Source: JBBQSN01 sp038213835 (GTDB lineage Bacteria > Actinomycetota > Actinomycetes > Actinomycetales > CAWJMD01). Taken from it: 7,893 bases of DNA. Under the pieces are notes generated by a model. It worked only from the letters and a program-made list of their open reading frames with translations, searched no databases and had not been told where the DNA came from. Location: contig JBBQSN010000157.1 of the NCBI GenBank assembly GCA_038213835.1, positions 1 through 7,893 on the forward strand, in the 5' to 3' direction. Numbering within the stretch: the first letter of the stretch is position 1; every line of letters starts with the position of its first letter. The position numbers and the translations under genes are program-made. Below are positions 1 to 6,183 of the stretch, piece by piece.

Positions 1-24
1 CCTCGCCCCTGACTGCTGCGTCAT
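1..24 (-). CDS. 5' end of a divergent gene, product unknown (partial)
   Basis: Reading leftwards from position 24, an ATG opens the peptide MTQQSGAR and runs off the window edge with no stop. The start is supported by AGGAG (plus-strand 31-35) six bases upstream, within a longer purine-rich GAGGAGAG stretch. Eight residues are too few to assign a family. The gene is divergent from mntP and shares the 25-431 intergenic region with it. The call rests on the start codon and ribosome binding site only. Confidence 0.55.
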
Positions 25-70
25 CGTTCTCTCCTCTTCACGGGACAGGGCGTGGCCATGTCCGAGTCGG

Positions 71-86
71 GTCGTGTCCCCACGAC
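71..86. repeat. Perfect 6-base inverted repeat
   Basis: GTCGTG at 71-76 and CACGAC at 81-86 are perfect reverse complements around TCCC. The element lies 47 bases upstream of the divergent gene's start codon, so it could be an operator or a leader hairpin of that gene. It is short, and in DNA of this composition chance is possible. Confidence 0.35.
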
Positions 87-127
87 GTCGCCTGACCTGC
101 CTGCTGCGAGTCGCCTACCCGCTGGAC

Positions 128-142
128 GGGGTCCGAAACCCC
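128..142. repeat. Short GC-rich hairpin GGGGT/ACCCC
   Basis: A 5-base perfect stem (128-132 with 138-142) closes a 5-base loop, CCGAA on the plus strand and TTCGG on the minus strand. It sits in the middle of the divergent intergenic region. There is no T-run on either side, so it is not a typical terminator; a leader-RNA hairpin is possible. Confidence 0.3.
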
Positions 143-279
143 TGGCCCCGGCAGGCACCGTTCACCTCGTCACTGGTTACGCTGTCGCGCGATGGGGCCA
201 GCCCCACCGGGCGCCTCGTGCGTCGGGCAGGGGACGTCGACCTGGTGTCACCCTCGAGCGGGGCGGACCGTCCCGCCGC

Positions 280-339
280 TCGGTCCGCGTCCTGGGGGCC
301 GCGTCCTTAGGGGCCGCGTCCTGAGGGGCCGAGTCCTGG
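280..339. repeat. 15-base tandem repeat in the mntP leader
   Basis: Units GGGGCCGCGTCCTTA (295-309), GGGGCCGCGTCCTGA (310-324) and GGGGCCGAGTCCTGG (325-339) follow head to tail, preceded by a more degenerate copy at 280-294. They end about 92 bases before the mntP start. The period is a multiple of three and no stop interrupts the mntP frame here, but there is no protein homology and the preferred mntP start is downstream, so I read it as a noncoding minisatellite. Confidence 0.7.
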
Positions 340-417
340 GGCTCGGTGTCGTGGCCGAGGTGTGCTCCAGCGGTGATCCTCGTCGGGGCTCGCGCACCTG
401 GACCTCGAACGGCCCAC

Positions 418-423
418 GAAAGG
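418..423 (+). promoter_or_regulatory. Ribosome binding site of mntP
   Basis: GAAAGG at 418-423 is followed by an 8-base spacer and GTG at 432. It decides the start: the frame stays open upstream to an ATG at 192, but that extension has no homology and would put a long Arg/Gly-rich stretch before the first membrane helix. Confidence 0.6.
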
Positions 424-431
424 CACGCTCC

Positions 432-998
432 GTGAACACCGTCGAGATCCTCGTCCTCGCCGTGGCCCTGGCGATGGACGCCGTCGCCGTCTCTCTCGCT
501 CGCGGCATGGCGATGAAGCGGCCGACGTGGCGGCAGGCACTGCTCCTGGCTGGCGCGTTCGGCCTGTTCCAGGCCCTGATGCCCGTGCTCGGTTGGCTGC
601 TCGCCTCCTGGTTCGCCGACGCCGTCCGCGCTGCGGCCCCGTGGATCGCCTTCGCCCTGCTCGCGCTCATCGGCGCCAAGATGATGAAGGAGTCCTTCGA
701 GCACGACGACGAGGAGGAGCCGGCGTCGGCGACCGTCCCCTTGCTCCAGGTGCTCACGCTGGCCGTCGCCACGTCGATCGACGCCTTCGCGGTCGGGGTG
801 ACCTTCGCCGTGCTCGACGTCGCCGTGGCCCCCGCGGCCGCCGTCATCGGCGTCGTCACGCTCGCGCTCTCGCTCGGCGCGGTCTTCCTCGGTGCCCGCG
901 TCGGCCAGCGGCTGGGCAGCCGGGCCGAGCTCGCGGGGGGTGTGGTCCTCGTCCTGATCGGCGTACGGATCGTGCTCGACCACCTCGGAGTGATCTGA
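432..998 (+). CDS. mntP: Manganese efflux pump MntP (DUF204 family)
   Basis: Inner-membrane exporter expected to pump Mn2+ out of the cell and prevent manganese toxicity. The 188-residue product has the length of E. coli MntP. It is a twofold repeat of three hydrophobic helices: the first half carries AMDAVAVS with Asp16 in helix 1, and the second carries SIDAFAVG with Asp117; these intramembrane aspartates are the family hallmark. FGLFQALMPVLGW (residues 44-55) is the typical conserved segment, and the acidic stretch EHDDEEE (90-96) forms the loop between the halves. GTG 432 is chosen because of the AAAGG site 8 bases upstream and the family length. Upstream lies a long leader with tandem repeats; downstream, after 37 bases, comes a c-di-GMP enzyme probably on the same transcript. 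Family assignment is firm; manganese as substrate is inferred from the family. Confidence 0.93.
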   Translation: MNTVEILVLAVALAMDAVAVSLARGMAMKRPTWRQALLLAGAFGLFQALMPVLGWLLASWFADAVRAAAPWIAFALLALIGAKMMKESFEHDDEEEPASATVPLLQVLTLAVATSIDAFAVGVTFAVLDVAVAPAAAVIGVVTLALSLGAVFLGARVGQRLGSRAELAGGVVLVLIGVRIVLDHLGVI

Positions 999-1035
999 CC
1001 GGCTCAAGCACGGGGCCGAGCACGCCGACGTACTC

Positions 1036-3321
1036 GTGGTGACCCACGTGCACGGGGGAGTCGACGGGGGATGGACCGGTGCGACAGCAGCGCGCGCCGT
1101 GACCCCCGACATCCCCCACGCCCGGGTGGCCGTCCGGCGCGAGCCGCGACCGGTGCAGGAGCTGCCCTTGGCCCGTCCCGGGCCCCTCGAGCGGCTGGCC
1201 GCGTCCGAGTCGGTGCTCGCGGCCATCCTGGAGTCCACCACCGACGGCGTCCTCGTCGTCGACCTCCACGGCCGCGTGGTCGGACGCAACAGCTCCTTCG
1301 ACCGGCTCTGGCGGATGCCACGGTCCCTGGTCGCCACCGCCTACGACGCCGACCTGCTCGCCCACGCCAGCGTCCAGCTAGCCGAGCCGGCGGCGTTCAT
1401 GGCCGGCGTCGACGAGCTCTACGCCCGACCGGACCTGTCCACCCACGAGGAACTCCTGCTCACGGACGGTCGTGTGCTCGAACGGTTCTCGGCACCCCAG
1501 TGCACCAACGGCGTCGTCGTCGGCCGGGTCTGGCGGTTCCGCGACGTCACCGTCGACCGCCGGCTGCGGCAGGACCTCGAGCGTCAGGCCTTCACCGACC
1601 CGCTGACGGGTCTGGCGAACCGCACCCGCTTCATGGCCGAGGTACAGGCCGCCCTCGACGTCCAGGCCTGCGGTCGCGGCGGGCTGGCCGTCTGCCTGCT
1701 CGACCTGGACGGCTTCAAGTTCGTCAACGACGCCCTCGGGCACCGCGCGGGGGACCGCGTGCTGCAGGCGGTCGCCGAGCGGCTGACGGCTCTGGTGCCG
1801 GCCGGTGCGACCGTCGCCCGCCTGGGGGGCGACGAGTTCGGCATCGTGCTGCCGGGTGCGCTCGCGTCCCGGGCCGACGCCCTGTGCACCGAGGCGGTCG
1901 ACCTGCTCAGCCGTCCCGTCGCCGTCCTGGGCGGGCCCGCCCGGGTCGGTGCCAGCGCCGGGTGGACCCGGCGCTGCCTTGACACCGACACCGACACCGA
2001 CGCGGACGCCGAGCGCCTCCTGCACCAGGCCGACCTGGCGATGTACCGGGCCAAGAACACCGGACGTGGACGCACGGTCGCCTTCACCGACGACCTGCGC
2101 CGCGAGGACCCGCACGTCGTGCGCGACGAGGTCGAGGCGATGCTGGCGGACCCAGCGGGACTCACGGTCGTCTACCAGCCGATCTGCGACCTGAGGACCG
2201 CGAGAGTCGTCGGCTACGAGGCGCTCTCGCGCTTCCCCGGCCGCGAGCACCGCACCGTCCAGGAGTGGTTCGGCCTCGCCAGGCAGGTCGGGCTCGGCGA
2301 CGCGCTCGAGGCCCGGGCCGCCGACAGGGCCCTGGCCGTCCGGACGAGCCCGGGTGTCTACCTCGCTGTGAACCTGAGCCCCCGGGCCCTGCTCGCCGAC
2401 GAGGTGCGCCAGGTGCTGGAGCGCGACCTGGCGTCGGTGGTCATCGAGGTGACCGAGGAGTCCGACCTCCCGACCGACGAGCTGGTCGCGGCCACCGACT
2501 GGTTGCGCCGCCGCGGTGCCCGGATCGCGATGGACGACACCGGCGAAGGGTTCGCCGGGCTGCGTCGCCTGGTCCAGCTGCACCCCGAGGTGGTCAAGCT
2601 CGACCGTACGCTGGTGACGGACGTGCACCGTCACGCCGACAAGGCGGCGCTGGTCGAGGCGCTGGTCGCCTTCTGCCGTCGTACCGGCGCCGACCTGTGC
2701 GCCGAGGGCGTCGAGACGGTCGAGGAGGTCTGGGCGCTGCAGGAGCTGCAGGTCACGCACTGTCAGGGCTGGATGTCCGGCCGGCCGGCCGCGGTGCCGG
2801 CCCCTCCCCTGCCGGAGTTCGTCACGGCCTGCCGCGGCTCGCACAGCACGCGCGGTGACCTCCTGCCCACGCTCCGGCTGCTGGACACCGCGACCGGCCA
2901 CTACGACGTCGGTCACGCGCTCAACGAGGCCATGGTGGCCCTGGGCGTCGACGGCATCGCGTGGTCGGAGGTGCAGGGCGACCTGCTCGTCTCCCTCCAC
3001 GCCCTGGACGACGTGCCGTCCGGGACCTACCGGCTCTCCGACTACCCGGCGACGCGGACGGTGCTGGAGACCGGCGAGGTGGCCGAGATCGACGTCCGGG
3101 ACCCCTTGGCCGACCAGCAGGAGGTGCGGCTGCTGCTGGAGTGCGGGTACTCGACGCTGCTGCTGGTGCAGGTTCCCGGTGCGGCCGGCCGGCCGGCCGG
3201 CCTGCTCGAGCTCTACTGCACCTCGCCCCGCACCTGGAGCACCCCGGACCTCGCCCTGGTCCGGACCCTCGCCGGGCGCGTCTCGAGGGCGGCCGCACAG
3301 CCCGGCGTCACCACCGGCTGA
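1036..3321 (+). CDS. PAS-GGDEF-EAL-GAF cyclic-di-GMP turnover protein
   Basis: Probable cytoplasmic sensor enzyme that makes and/or degrades cyclic di-GMP; no membrane helices or signal peptide are seen. Domains (761 residues): PAS-like sensor about 57-173 (ESTTDGVLVVD...GRVWRFRDVT); GGDEF about 185-350, with FTDPLTGLAN, DLDGFKFVND (Asp223) and intact GGDEF at 264-268; EAL about 365-590, with EAL at 395-397, Asn446, Glu471, Asp500-Asp501, Lys521, Glu557, Glu560 and Gln577, the expected catalytic set; and a GAF-like domain about 607-752. The usual RxxD inhibitory site before GGDEF is missing (PAGA there), and the DDFGTG loop reads DDTGEG. Diguanylate cyclase and phosphodiesterase activities both look possible; direction is unknown. 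The start is uncertain: GTG 1036 gives the longest form, but no Shine-Dalgarno is convincing and GTG 1099 or 1153 would keep every domain. It follows mntP by 37 bases. Confidence 0.92.
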   Translation: MVTHVHGGVDGGWTGATAARAVTPDIPHARVAVRREPRPVQELPLARPGPLERLAASESVLAAILESTTDGVLVVDLHGRVVGRNSSFDRLWRMPRSLVATAYDADLLAHASVQLAEPAAFMAGVDELYARPDLSTHEELLLTDGRVLERFSAPQCTNGVVVGRVWRFRDVTVDRRLRQDLERQAFTDPLTGLANRTRFMAEVQAALDVQACGRGGLAVCLLDLDGFKFVNDALGHRAGDRVLQAVAERLTALVPAGATVARLGGDEFGIVLPGALASRADALCTEAVDLLSRPVAVLGGPARVGASAGWTRRCLDTDTDTDADAERLLHQADLAMYRAKNTGRGRTVAFTDDLRREDPHVVRDEVEAMLADPAGLTVVYQPICDLRTARVVGYEALSRFPGREHRTVQEWFGLARQVGLGDALEARAADRALAVRTSPGVYLAVNLSPRALLADEVRQVLERDLASVVIEVTEESDLPTDELVAATDWLRRRGARIAMDDTGEGFAGLRRLVQLHPEVVKLDRTLVTDVHRHADKAALVEALVAFCRRTGADLCAEGVETVEEVWALQELQVTHCQGWMSGRPAAVPAPPLPEFVTACRGSHSTRGDLLPTLRLLDTATGHYDVGHALNEAMVALGVDGIAWSEVQGDLLVSLHALDDVPSGTYRLSDYPATRTVLETGEVAEIDVRDPLADQQEVRLLLECGYSTLLLVQVPGAAGRPAGLLELYCTSPRTWSTPDLALVRTLAGRVSRAAAQPGVTTG
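1981..2010 (+). repeat. In-frame GACACC hexanucleotide repeat
   Basis: Three exact copies of GACACC followed by two degenerate ones (GACGCG, GACGCC) encode a DTDTDTDADA stretch (residues 316-325 of the c-di-GMP protein). It falls in the GGDEF domain between the strand ending SAGWT and the helix LLHQADLAMYRAK, where family members normally have a short loop. Copy-number change would keep the frame. Confidence 0.6.
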
Positions 3322-3582
3322 ACCCGTCGACGCCACACCAGGACGCCGCGGTGACGCATCTCGCCCGTGGTGGGCCCGTTCTCCGCGACGCGGCTGCCAT
3401 CGACGTCGACGACGACGACGAGGCCGCGTCAGCACCGGCGCCGGCGCGTCCGTCAGGTCCGGACCGGGGCCGTGGCGGCCCACCGGCACCTGCTCCCCGT
3501 CCTGGTGGTCTTCGCGCTCGTCGTGCACTCGCCGCTCGGCCGATCCGTCCTGCTCTCGTCGAGCCGGCGGTGCGGGAGGCCG
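3322..3582. other. Convergent intergenic region, no gene recognised
   Basis: These 261 bases lie between the stop of the c-di-GMP gene and the stop of the minus-strand peroxiredoxin gene. No stem-loop followed by a T-run is visible for either unit; only short self-complementary pieces such as GGTCCGGACC (3456-3465) and a GAC repeat near 3407-3422. A plus-strand frame from GTG 3367 includes a hydrophobic stretch, but it has no stop before running antisense through the peroxiredoxin gene, so I do not call it. Confidence 0.5.
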
Positions 3583-4035
3583 TCAGGCGTTCAGCGCCTC
3601 GAGCGCCTGGTCGGCGTGCGTGGTCATGCTGCGCTCGTTCTTGAACGCGGCGACGACGGTGCGGTCGGTGCCGATGACGAAGGTCGCCCGCTTCACCGGT
3701 GCGGCCTTGAGCCACTTGCGACGCACGCCGAACTGCTCGGCGACCCTGCCGTCGGCGTCCGAGAGCAGCGGGTAGTCGAGCCGCGAACCCTGGACGAACG
3801 TCTGCTGGGCCTCGACGGGGTCGGTGCTGATGCCGACCCGCTGGGCGCCCACGGCGGCGAACTCGGCGGCCAGGTCGCGGAAGTGGCACGCCTGGGCGGT
3901 ACAGCCGCCGCTGCTGGCGACCGGGTACCAGAAGAGCGCCACCGGTCCCCCCTGCAGCAGGGTGCTCAGCCGGCGCGGGGTGCCGGTCTCGTCGGGCAGC
4001 TCGAAGTCGGGGACGGTGTCTCCGGTGTTCAGCAC
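3583..4035 (-). CDS. bcp: Thiol peroxidase of the PrxQ/BCP peroxiredoxin family
   Basis: Cytoplasmic peroxiredoxin that reduces hydrogen peroxide and organic, including lipid, hydroperoxides with electrons from a thioredoxin-like donor. The 150-residue product has the family's length and order: GDTVPDFELPDE (5-16), LFWYPVASSGGCTAQACHFRD (34-54) and KRATFVI (115-121). Cys45 is the expected peroxidatic cysteine and Cys50 the resolving one (C-x4-C), the same numbers as in E. coli BCP. The active-site loop is unusual: the family pattern TPGCT reads SGGCT, so the Pro before Cys45 is Gly and the Thr is Ser. Arg116 is at the conserved active-site position. The start GTG is fixed by AGGGAG eight bases upstream and lies 2 bases after the stop of the DUF1295 gene, so it is the last gene of the lipid operon. 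Confidence 0.92.
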   Translation of the reverse strand: MLNTGDTVPDFELPDETGTPRRLSTLLQGGPVALFWYPVASSGGCTAQACHFRDLAAEFAAVGAQRVGISTDPVEAQQTFVQGSRLDYPLLSDADGRVAEQFGVRRKWLKAAPVKRATFVIGTDRTVVAAFKNERSMTTHADQALEALNA

Positions 4036-4037
4036 GG

Positions 4038-4868
4038 TCAGCTCTCCCTGGTGGTGGTCGTGGCCATGGACTTCTTGGGGGGCAACGGGCAGAAGCCGCT
4101 GGTGCGGGCGACGTAGTCGTCGTACCCGGGGCGGCGCGAGCTCATCCCCTTCTCCAGCAGCGGCTTCCCGCTGCCAGCGGCGAGCAGGTAGGTCATCACG
4201 ATCGGCGACAGCACGGTCAGCACGCCGGGCCAGGTCTGCGCCGAGACCAGGAAGATTCCCCACCAGACGCAGGCGTCGCCGAAGTAGTTGGGGTGGCGGG
4301 TGTACCGCCACAGGCCGGTGTCGAGGACCTGGCCCTTGCTCGAGGGGTCGTTGCGGAAGGTGTCGAGCTGGGCGTCGCCCACCGTCTCGAAGAAGAGGCC
4401 GACGGCCCAGACCACGACGCCGATCCAGGTGAGCCAGCCGACGGGTCCGGTCGCGAACATGCCGACCTGGACGGGCAGCGAGACGAAGAACATCAGCACG
4501 CCCTGCAGCAGGTAGACCTTCCGCAGCGCCACGAGGTTCTGGTTCCCCCCGCTCTTGGCGAACATCGCCTCGTAGCGCGGGTCCTCGCCCTTGCCGCGGG
4601 AGCGCCGACCGATGTGCACGCCCAGGCGGACCCCCCACACCACGGTCATGACCACCAGCAGCCAACGGCGCAGGTCGTCGCCGGTGCCCGCGGACGTCAC
4701 GAACGAGACCACCGCGATCACCGCGAAGCCCAGGCCCCACGTCACGTCGACGACGGCGTGCCGCCCCAGCCGCAGCGCGACCACGAAGGTGGTGCCGAGA
4801 GCCACCACCACGCCGAGCGCTGTCCACGGCAGCGAGGCGACGAGCTCGCCCCAGGGGTAGTCGGTCAC
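4038..4868 (-). CDS. DUF1295 membrane protein, steroid 5-alpha-reductase-like
   Basis: Integral membrane protein of 276 residues belonging to DUF1295, which is related to the C-terminal domain of steroid 5-alpha reductases and to sterol reductases and isoprenylcysteine methyltransferases. Hydrophobic segments lie at about 12-34, 40-60, 69-88, 118-137, 143-161 and 198-232. The family signature is clear: VDVTWGLGF (40-48), TGLWRYTRHPNYFGD (184-198), then WWG (202-204), and near the C terminus PLLEK (236-240) and RPGYDDYVARTSGFCPLPP (246-264). The function is not established; a lipid reductase or methyltransferase role is inferred from the fold and from the two acyl-modifying enzymes upstream. 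GTG 4868 starts 7 bases after the previous stop with a weak Shine-Dalgarno, suggesting translational coupling. The stop is 2 bases before the peroxiredoxin start. Confidence 0.88.
   Translation of the reverse strand: MTDYPWGELVASLPWTALGVVVALGTTFVVALRLGRHAVVDVTWGLGFAVIAVVSFVTSAGTGDDLRRWLLVVMTVVWGVRLGVHIGRRSRGKGEDPRYEAMFAKSGGNQNLVALRKVYLLQGVLMFFVSLPVQVGMFATGPVGWLTWIGVVVWAVGLFFETVGDAQLDTFRNDPSSKGQVLDTGLWRYTRHPNYFGDACVWWGIFLVSAQTWPGVLTVLSPIVMTYLLAAGSGKPLLEKGMSSRRPGYDDYVARTSGFCPLPPKKSMATTTTRES
4044..4049 (-). promoter_or_regulatory. Ribosome binding site of the peroxiredoxin gene
   Basis: AGGGAG on the minus strand lies inside the last codons of the DUF1295 gene, 8 bases before GTG 4035. It decides the peroxiredoxin start, because the reading frame stays open far upstream through the DUF1295 gene. 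Confidence 0.65.
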
Positions 4869-4875
4869 CGCCGGG

Positions 4876-6183
4876 TCACCAGTCGCGCACAGGCGGCATC
4901 GACGACGTGCCGTCGTCGGACCGCCGCACCGCGAGGATCTGGTCGACGCCCATGCGCCCCTCCTCGAAGGCCAGGGCACCGCCGACCAGGTACAGCCGCC
5001 AGACCCGGGCCACCTCCTCGCCCACCATGTCGACCACCGTCTCCCAGTTGTCCTCGAAGGTGCGGTACCAGGCGTGAACGGTACGGACGTAGTGCTCGCG
5101 CAGCGCGTGCACGTCACGGACCTCGAGCCCGGACTCCTCGATGAGGTCGACGGTACGGCCGACGGGTCGCATCGTCATGTCCGGGGCGATGTAGGACTCG
5201 ATGAAGGGACCACCACCGGGGCGGGTGCGGCGCGACATCTGCTGGACGAGCACCCGCCCGTGCGGCTTCACGAGACGGTGCAGGGTGGCAGCGTACGTGG
5301 GGTAGTTGCCCTCCCCGACGTGCTCGCCCATCTCGAGCGAGGCCACGGCGTCGAACGGCGGGTCGGCGACGTCGCGGTAGTCCTGCAGCCGGATCTCGAC
5401 CCGGTCGCCGAGACCCCGCTCCCGCACCAGCTCCAGGATGAAGGCGCGCTGCTCCGTGGAGAGCGTGACCCCCGTGACCTTCACGCCGTAGTGCTCGGCG
5501 GCGTAGAGCGACAGCGAGCCCCAGCCGCAGCCGACGTCGAGCAAGCGCATGCCCTCGGTGAGGCCCAGCTTGCGGCAGACCAGGTCGAGCTTGTCGCGCT
5601 GGGCGTCCTGCACCGCGTACGAGGGGTCCTCGCTGGTCCAGTAGCCGCACGAGTACGCCATGTGCGGGTCGAGGATCAGCGCGTAGAAGTCGTTCGAGAG
5701 GTCGTAGTGGTGCGAGATCGCCTGCCGGTCGCGCAGCTTGGTGTGCAGCTTGCCGCGGAGCTGGGCCTGGGAGGCGGGCGGCGCAGGCGGACGGCCGATG
5801 ACTCCGAGGTCCTTGACCGTGCGCAGACCATGGGCCAGGACGCCCGGGCTCAGTCGTCCGGTCGCGCCGGTCTCCCGCACGTTGGCCCAGACCCGGCGGA
5901 AGCCGTCGAGCAGGTCACCCTCGACGTCGAGCTCACCGGTGACGTAGGCCTGCGCCAGGCCCAGCTCACCGGGACGGAACATGATGCGCCGCAGTGCGTC
6001 CGGGCTGTTGAGCACGGCAACGGGTGCGTCTTCGGGGCCGGCCTCGCTGCCGTCCCAGGCCCGGATGCGCACGGGCAGCTGGCCCTTGAAGACGGGGGCG
6101 ACGACGTCGGCGAGGCGCTGGGCGACCCCGGTGGTGCCCCCCGGTGACCGGCCGGCGGTGGTCCCGGGCAGGGTGGCGGTCAT
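4876..6183 (-). CDS. Cyclopropane-fatty-acid-synthase-type SAM methyltransferase (second copy)
   Basis: Predicted to transfer a carbon from S-adenosylmethionine to the double bond of an unsaturated acyl chain in phospholipid, acting at the membrane surface. The 435-residue product has the CFA layout: an N-terminal lipid-binding region with LPVRIRAWDGSEAGPEDA (36-53) and ELGLAQAYVTGELDVEGD (73-90), HYDLSNDFY (159-167), MAYSCGYW (175-182), SAM motif LLDVGCGWGSL (214-224), EMGEHVG (284-290) and HYVRTVHAW (364-372). Cys179, Glu287 and Tyr365 match E. coli CFA Cys139, Glu239 and Tyr317, which hold the bicarbonate; the position of His266 appears to be Gln314. From memory, the N terminus resembles mycobacterial Rv3720/BfaB-type enzymes of 10-methyl fatty-acid synthesis, so the product could be methylene or methyl branched rather than cyclopropane. 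ATG 6183 overlaps the previous stop in ATGA and has GGAGG six bases upstream. Confidence 0.92.
   Translation of the reverse strand: MTATLPGTTAGRSPGGTTGVAQRLADVVAPVFKGQLPVRIRAWDGSEAGPEDAPVAVLNSPDALRRIMFRPGELGLAQAYVTGELDVEGDLLDGFRRVWANVRETGATGRLSPGVLAHGLRTVKDLGVIGRPPAPPASQAQLRGKLHTKLRDRQAISHHYDLSNDFYALILDPHMAYSCGYWTSEDPSYAVQDAQRDKLDLVCRKLGLTEGMRLLDVGCGWGSLSLYAAEHYGVKVTGVTLSTEQRAFILELVRERGLGDRVEIRLQDYRDVADPPFDAVASLEMGEHVGEGNYPTYAATLHRLVKPHGRVLVQQMSRRTRPGGGPFIESYIAPDMTMRPVGRTVDLIEESGLEVRDVHALREHYVRTVHAWYRTFEDNWETVVDMVGEEVARVWRLYLVGGALAFEEGRMGVDQILAVRRSDDGTSSMPPVRDW

Larger units (their letters stand above)
25..431. other. Divergent intergenic region with short hairpins and 15-base repeats
   Basis: This 407-base stretch separates the minus-strand gene at the left edge from mntP. 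Visible structures are a perfect inverted repeat GTCGTG-TCCC-CACGAC at 71-86, a hairpin GGGGT-CCGAA-ACCCC at 128-142, a hairpin TGGGG-CCAG-CCCCA at 193-206, a direct repeat GTCGCCT at 87-93 and 110-116, and a 15-base tandem repeat at about 280-339. Both promoters should lie here, but I see no convincing -35/-10 pair; TACGCT at 178-183 fits a -10 pattern but has no good partner. Open frames across it have no recognisable protein content. I looked for the manganese riboswitch common before mntP genes and did not recognise its core. Confidence 0.5.

Noticed and set aside
178..183. TACGCT as a -10 element for mntP
   Set aside because: It fits TANNNT, but the TTCACC at 161-166 is only 11 bases away and no -35 lies at 16-18 bases, so the promoter is unsupported.
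52..324. A 90-codon plus-strand frame in the mntP leader
   Set aside because: No Shine-Dalgarno, low-complexity Arg/Pro/Gly composition and no homology recognised; part of it is simply the 15-base repeat translated.
25..431. yybP-ykoY manganese riboswitch upstream of mntP
   Set aside because: The position would fit, but I could not find the conserved GGGGAGUA-type loop core; a covariance search would be needed before claiming it.
3182..3202. Run of alternating GGCC units, a near-perfect palindrome (a shorter one at about 2777-2791)
   Set aside because: Both lie inside the c-di-GMP gene and encode ordinary Ala/Gly/Arg/Pro residues; they are explained by codon use rather than by a regulatory site or terminator.
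1378..3528. A 716-codon open frame on the minus strand opposite the c-di-GMP gene
   Set aside because: The plus-strand frame has intact GGDEF and EAL signatures; the antisense translation has no recognisable family.
3322..3582. Bidirectional rho-independent terminator between the convergent units
   Set aside because: Only stems of 4-5 bases without a following T-run were found on either strand.
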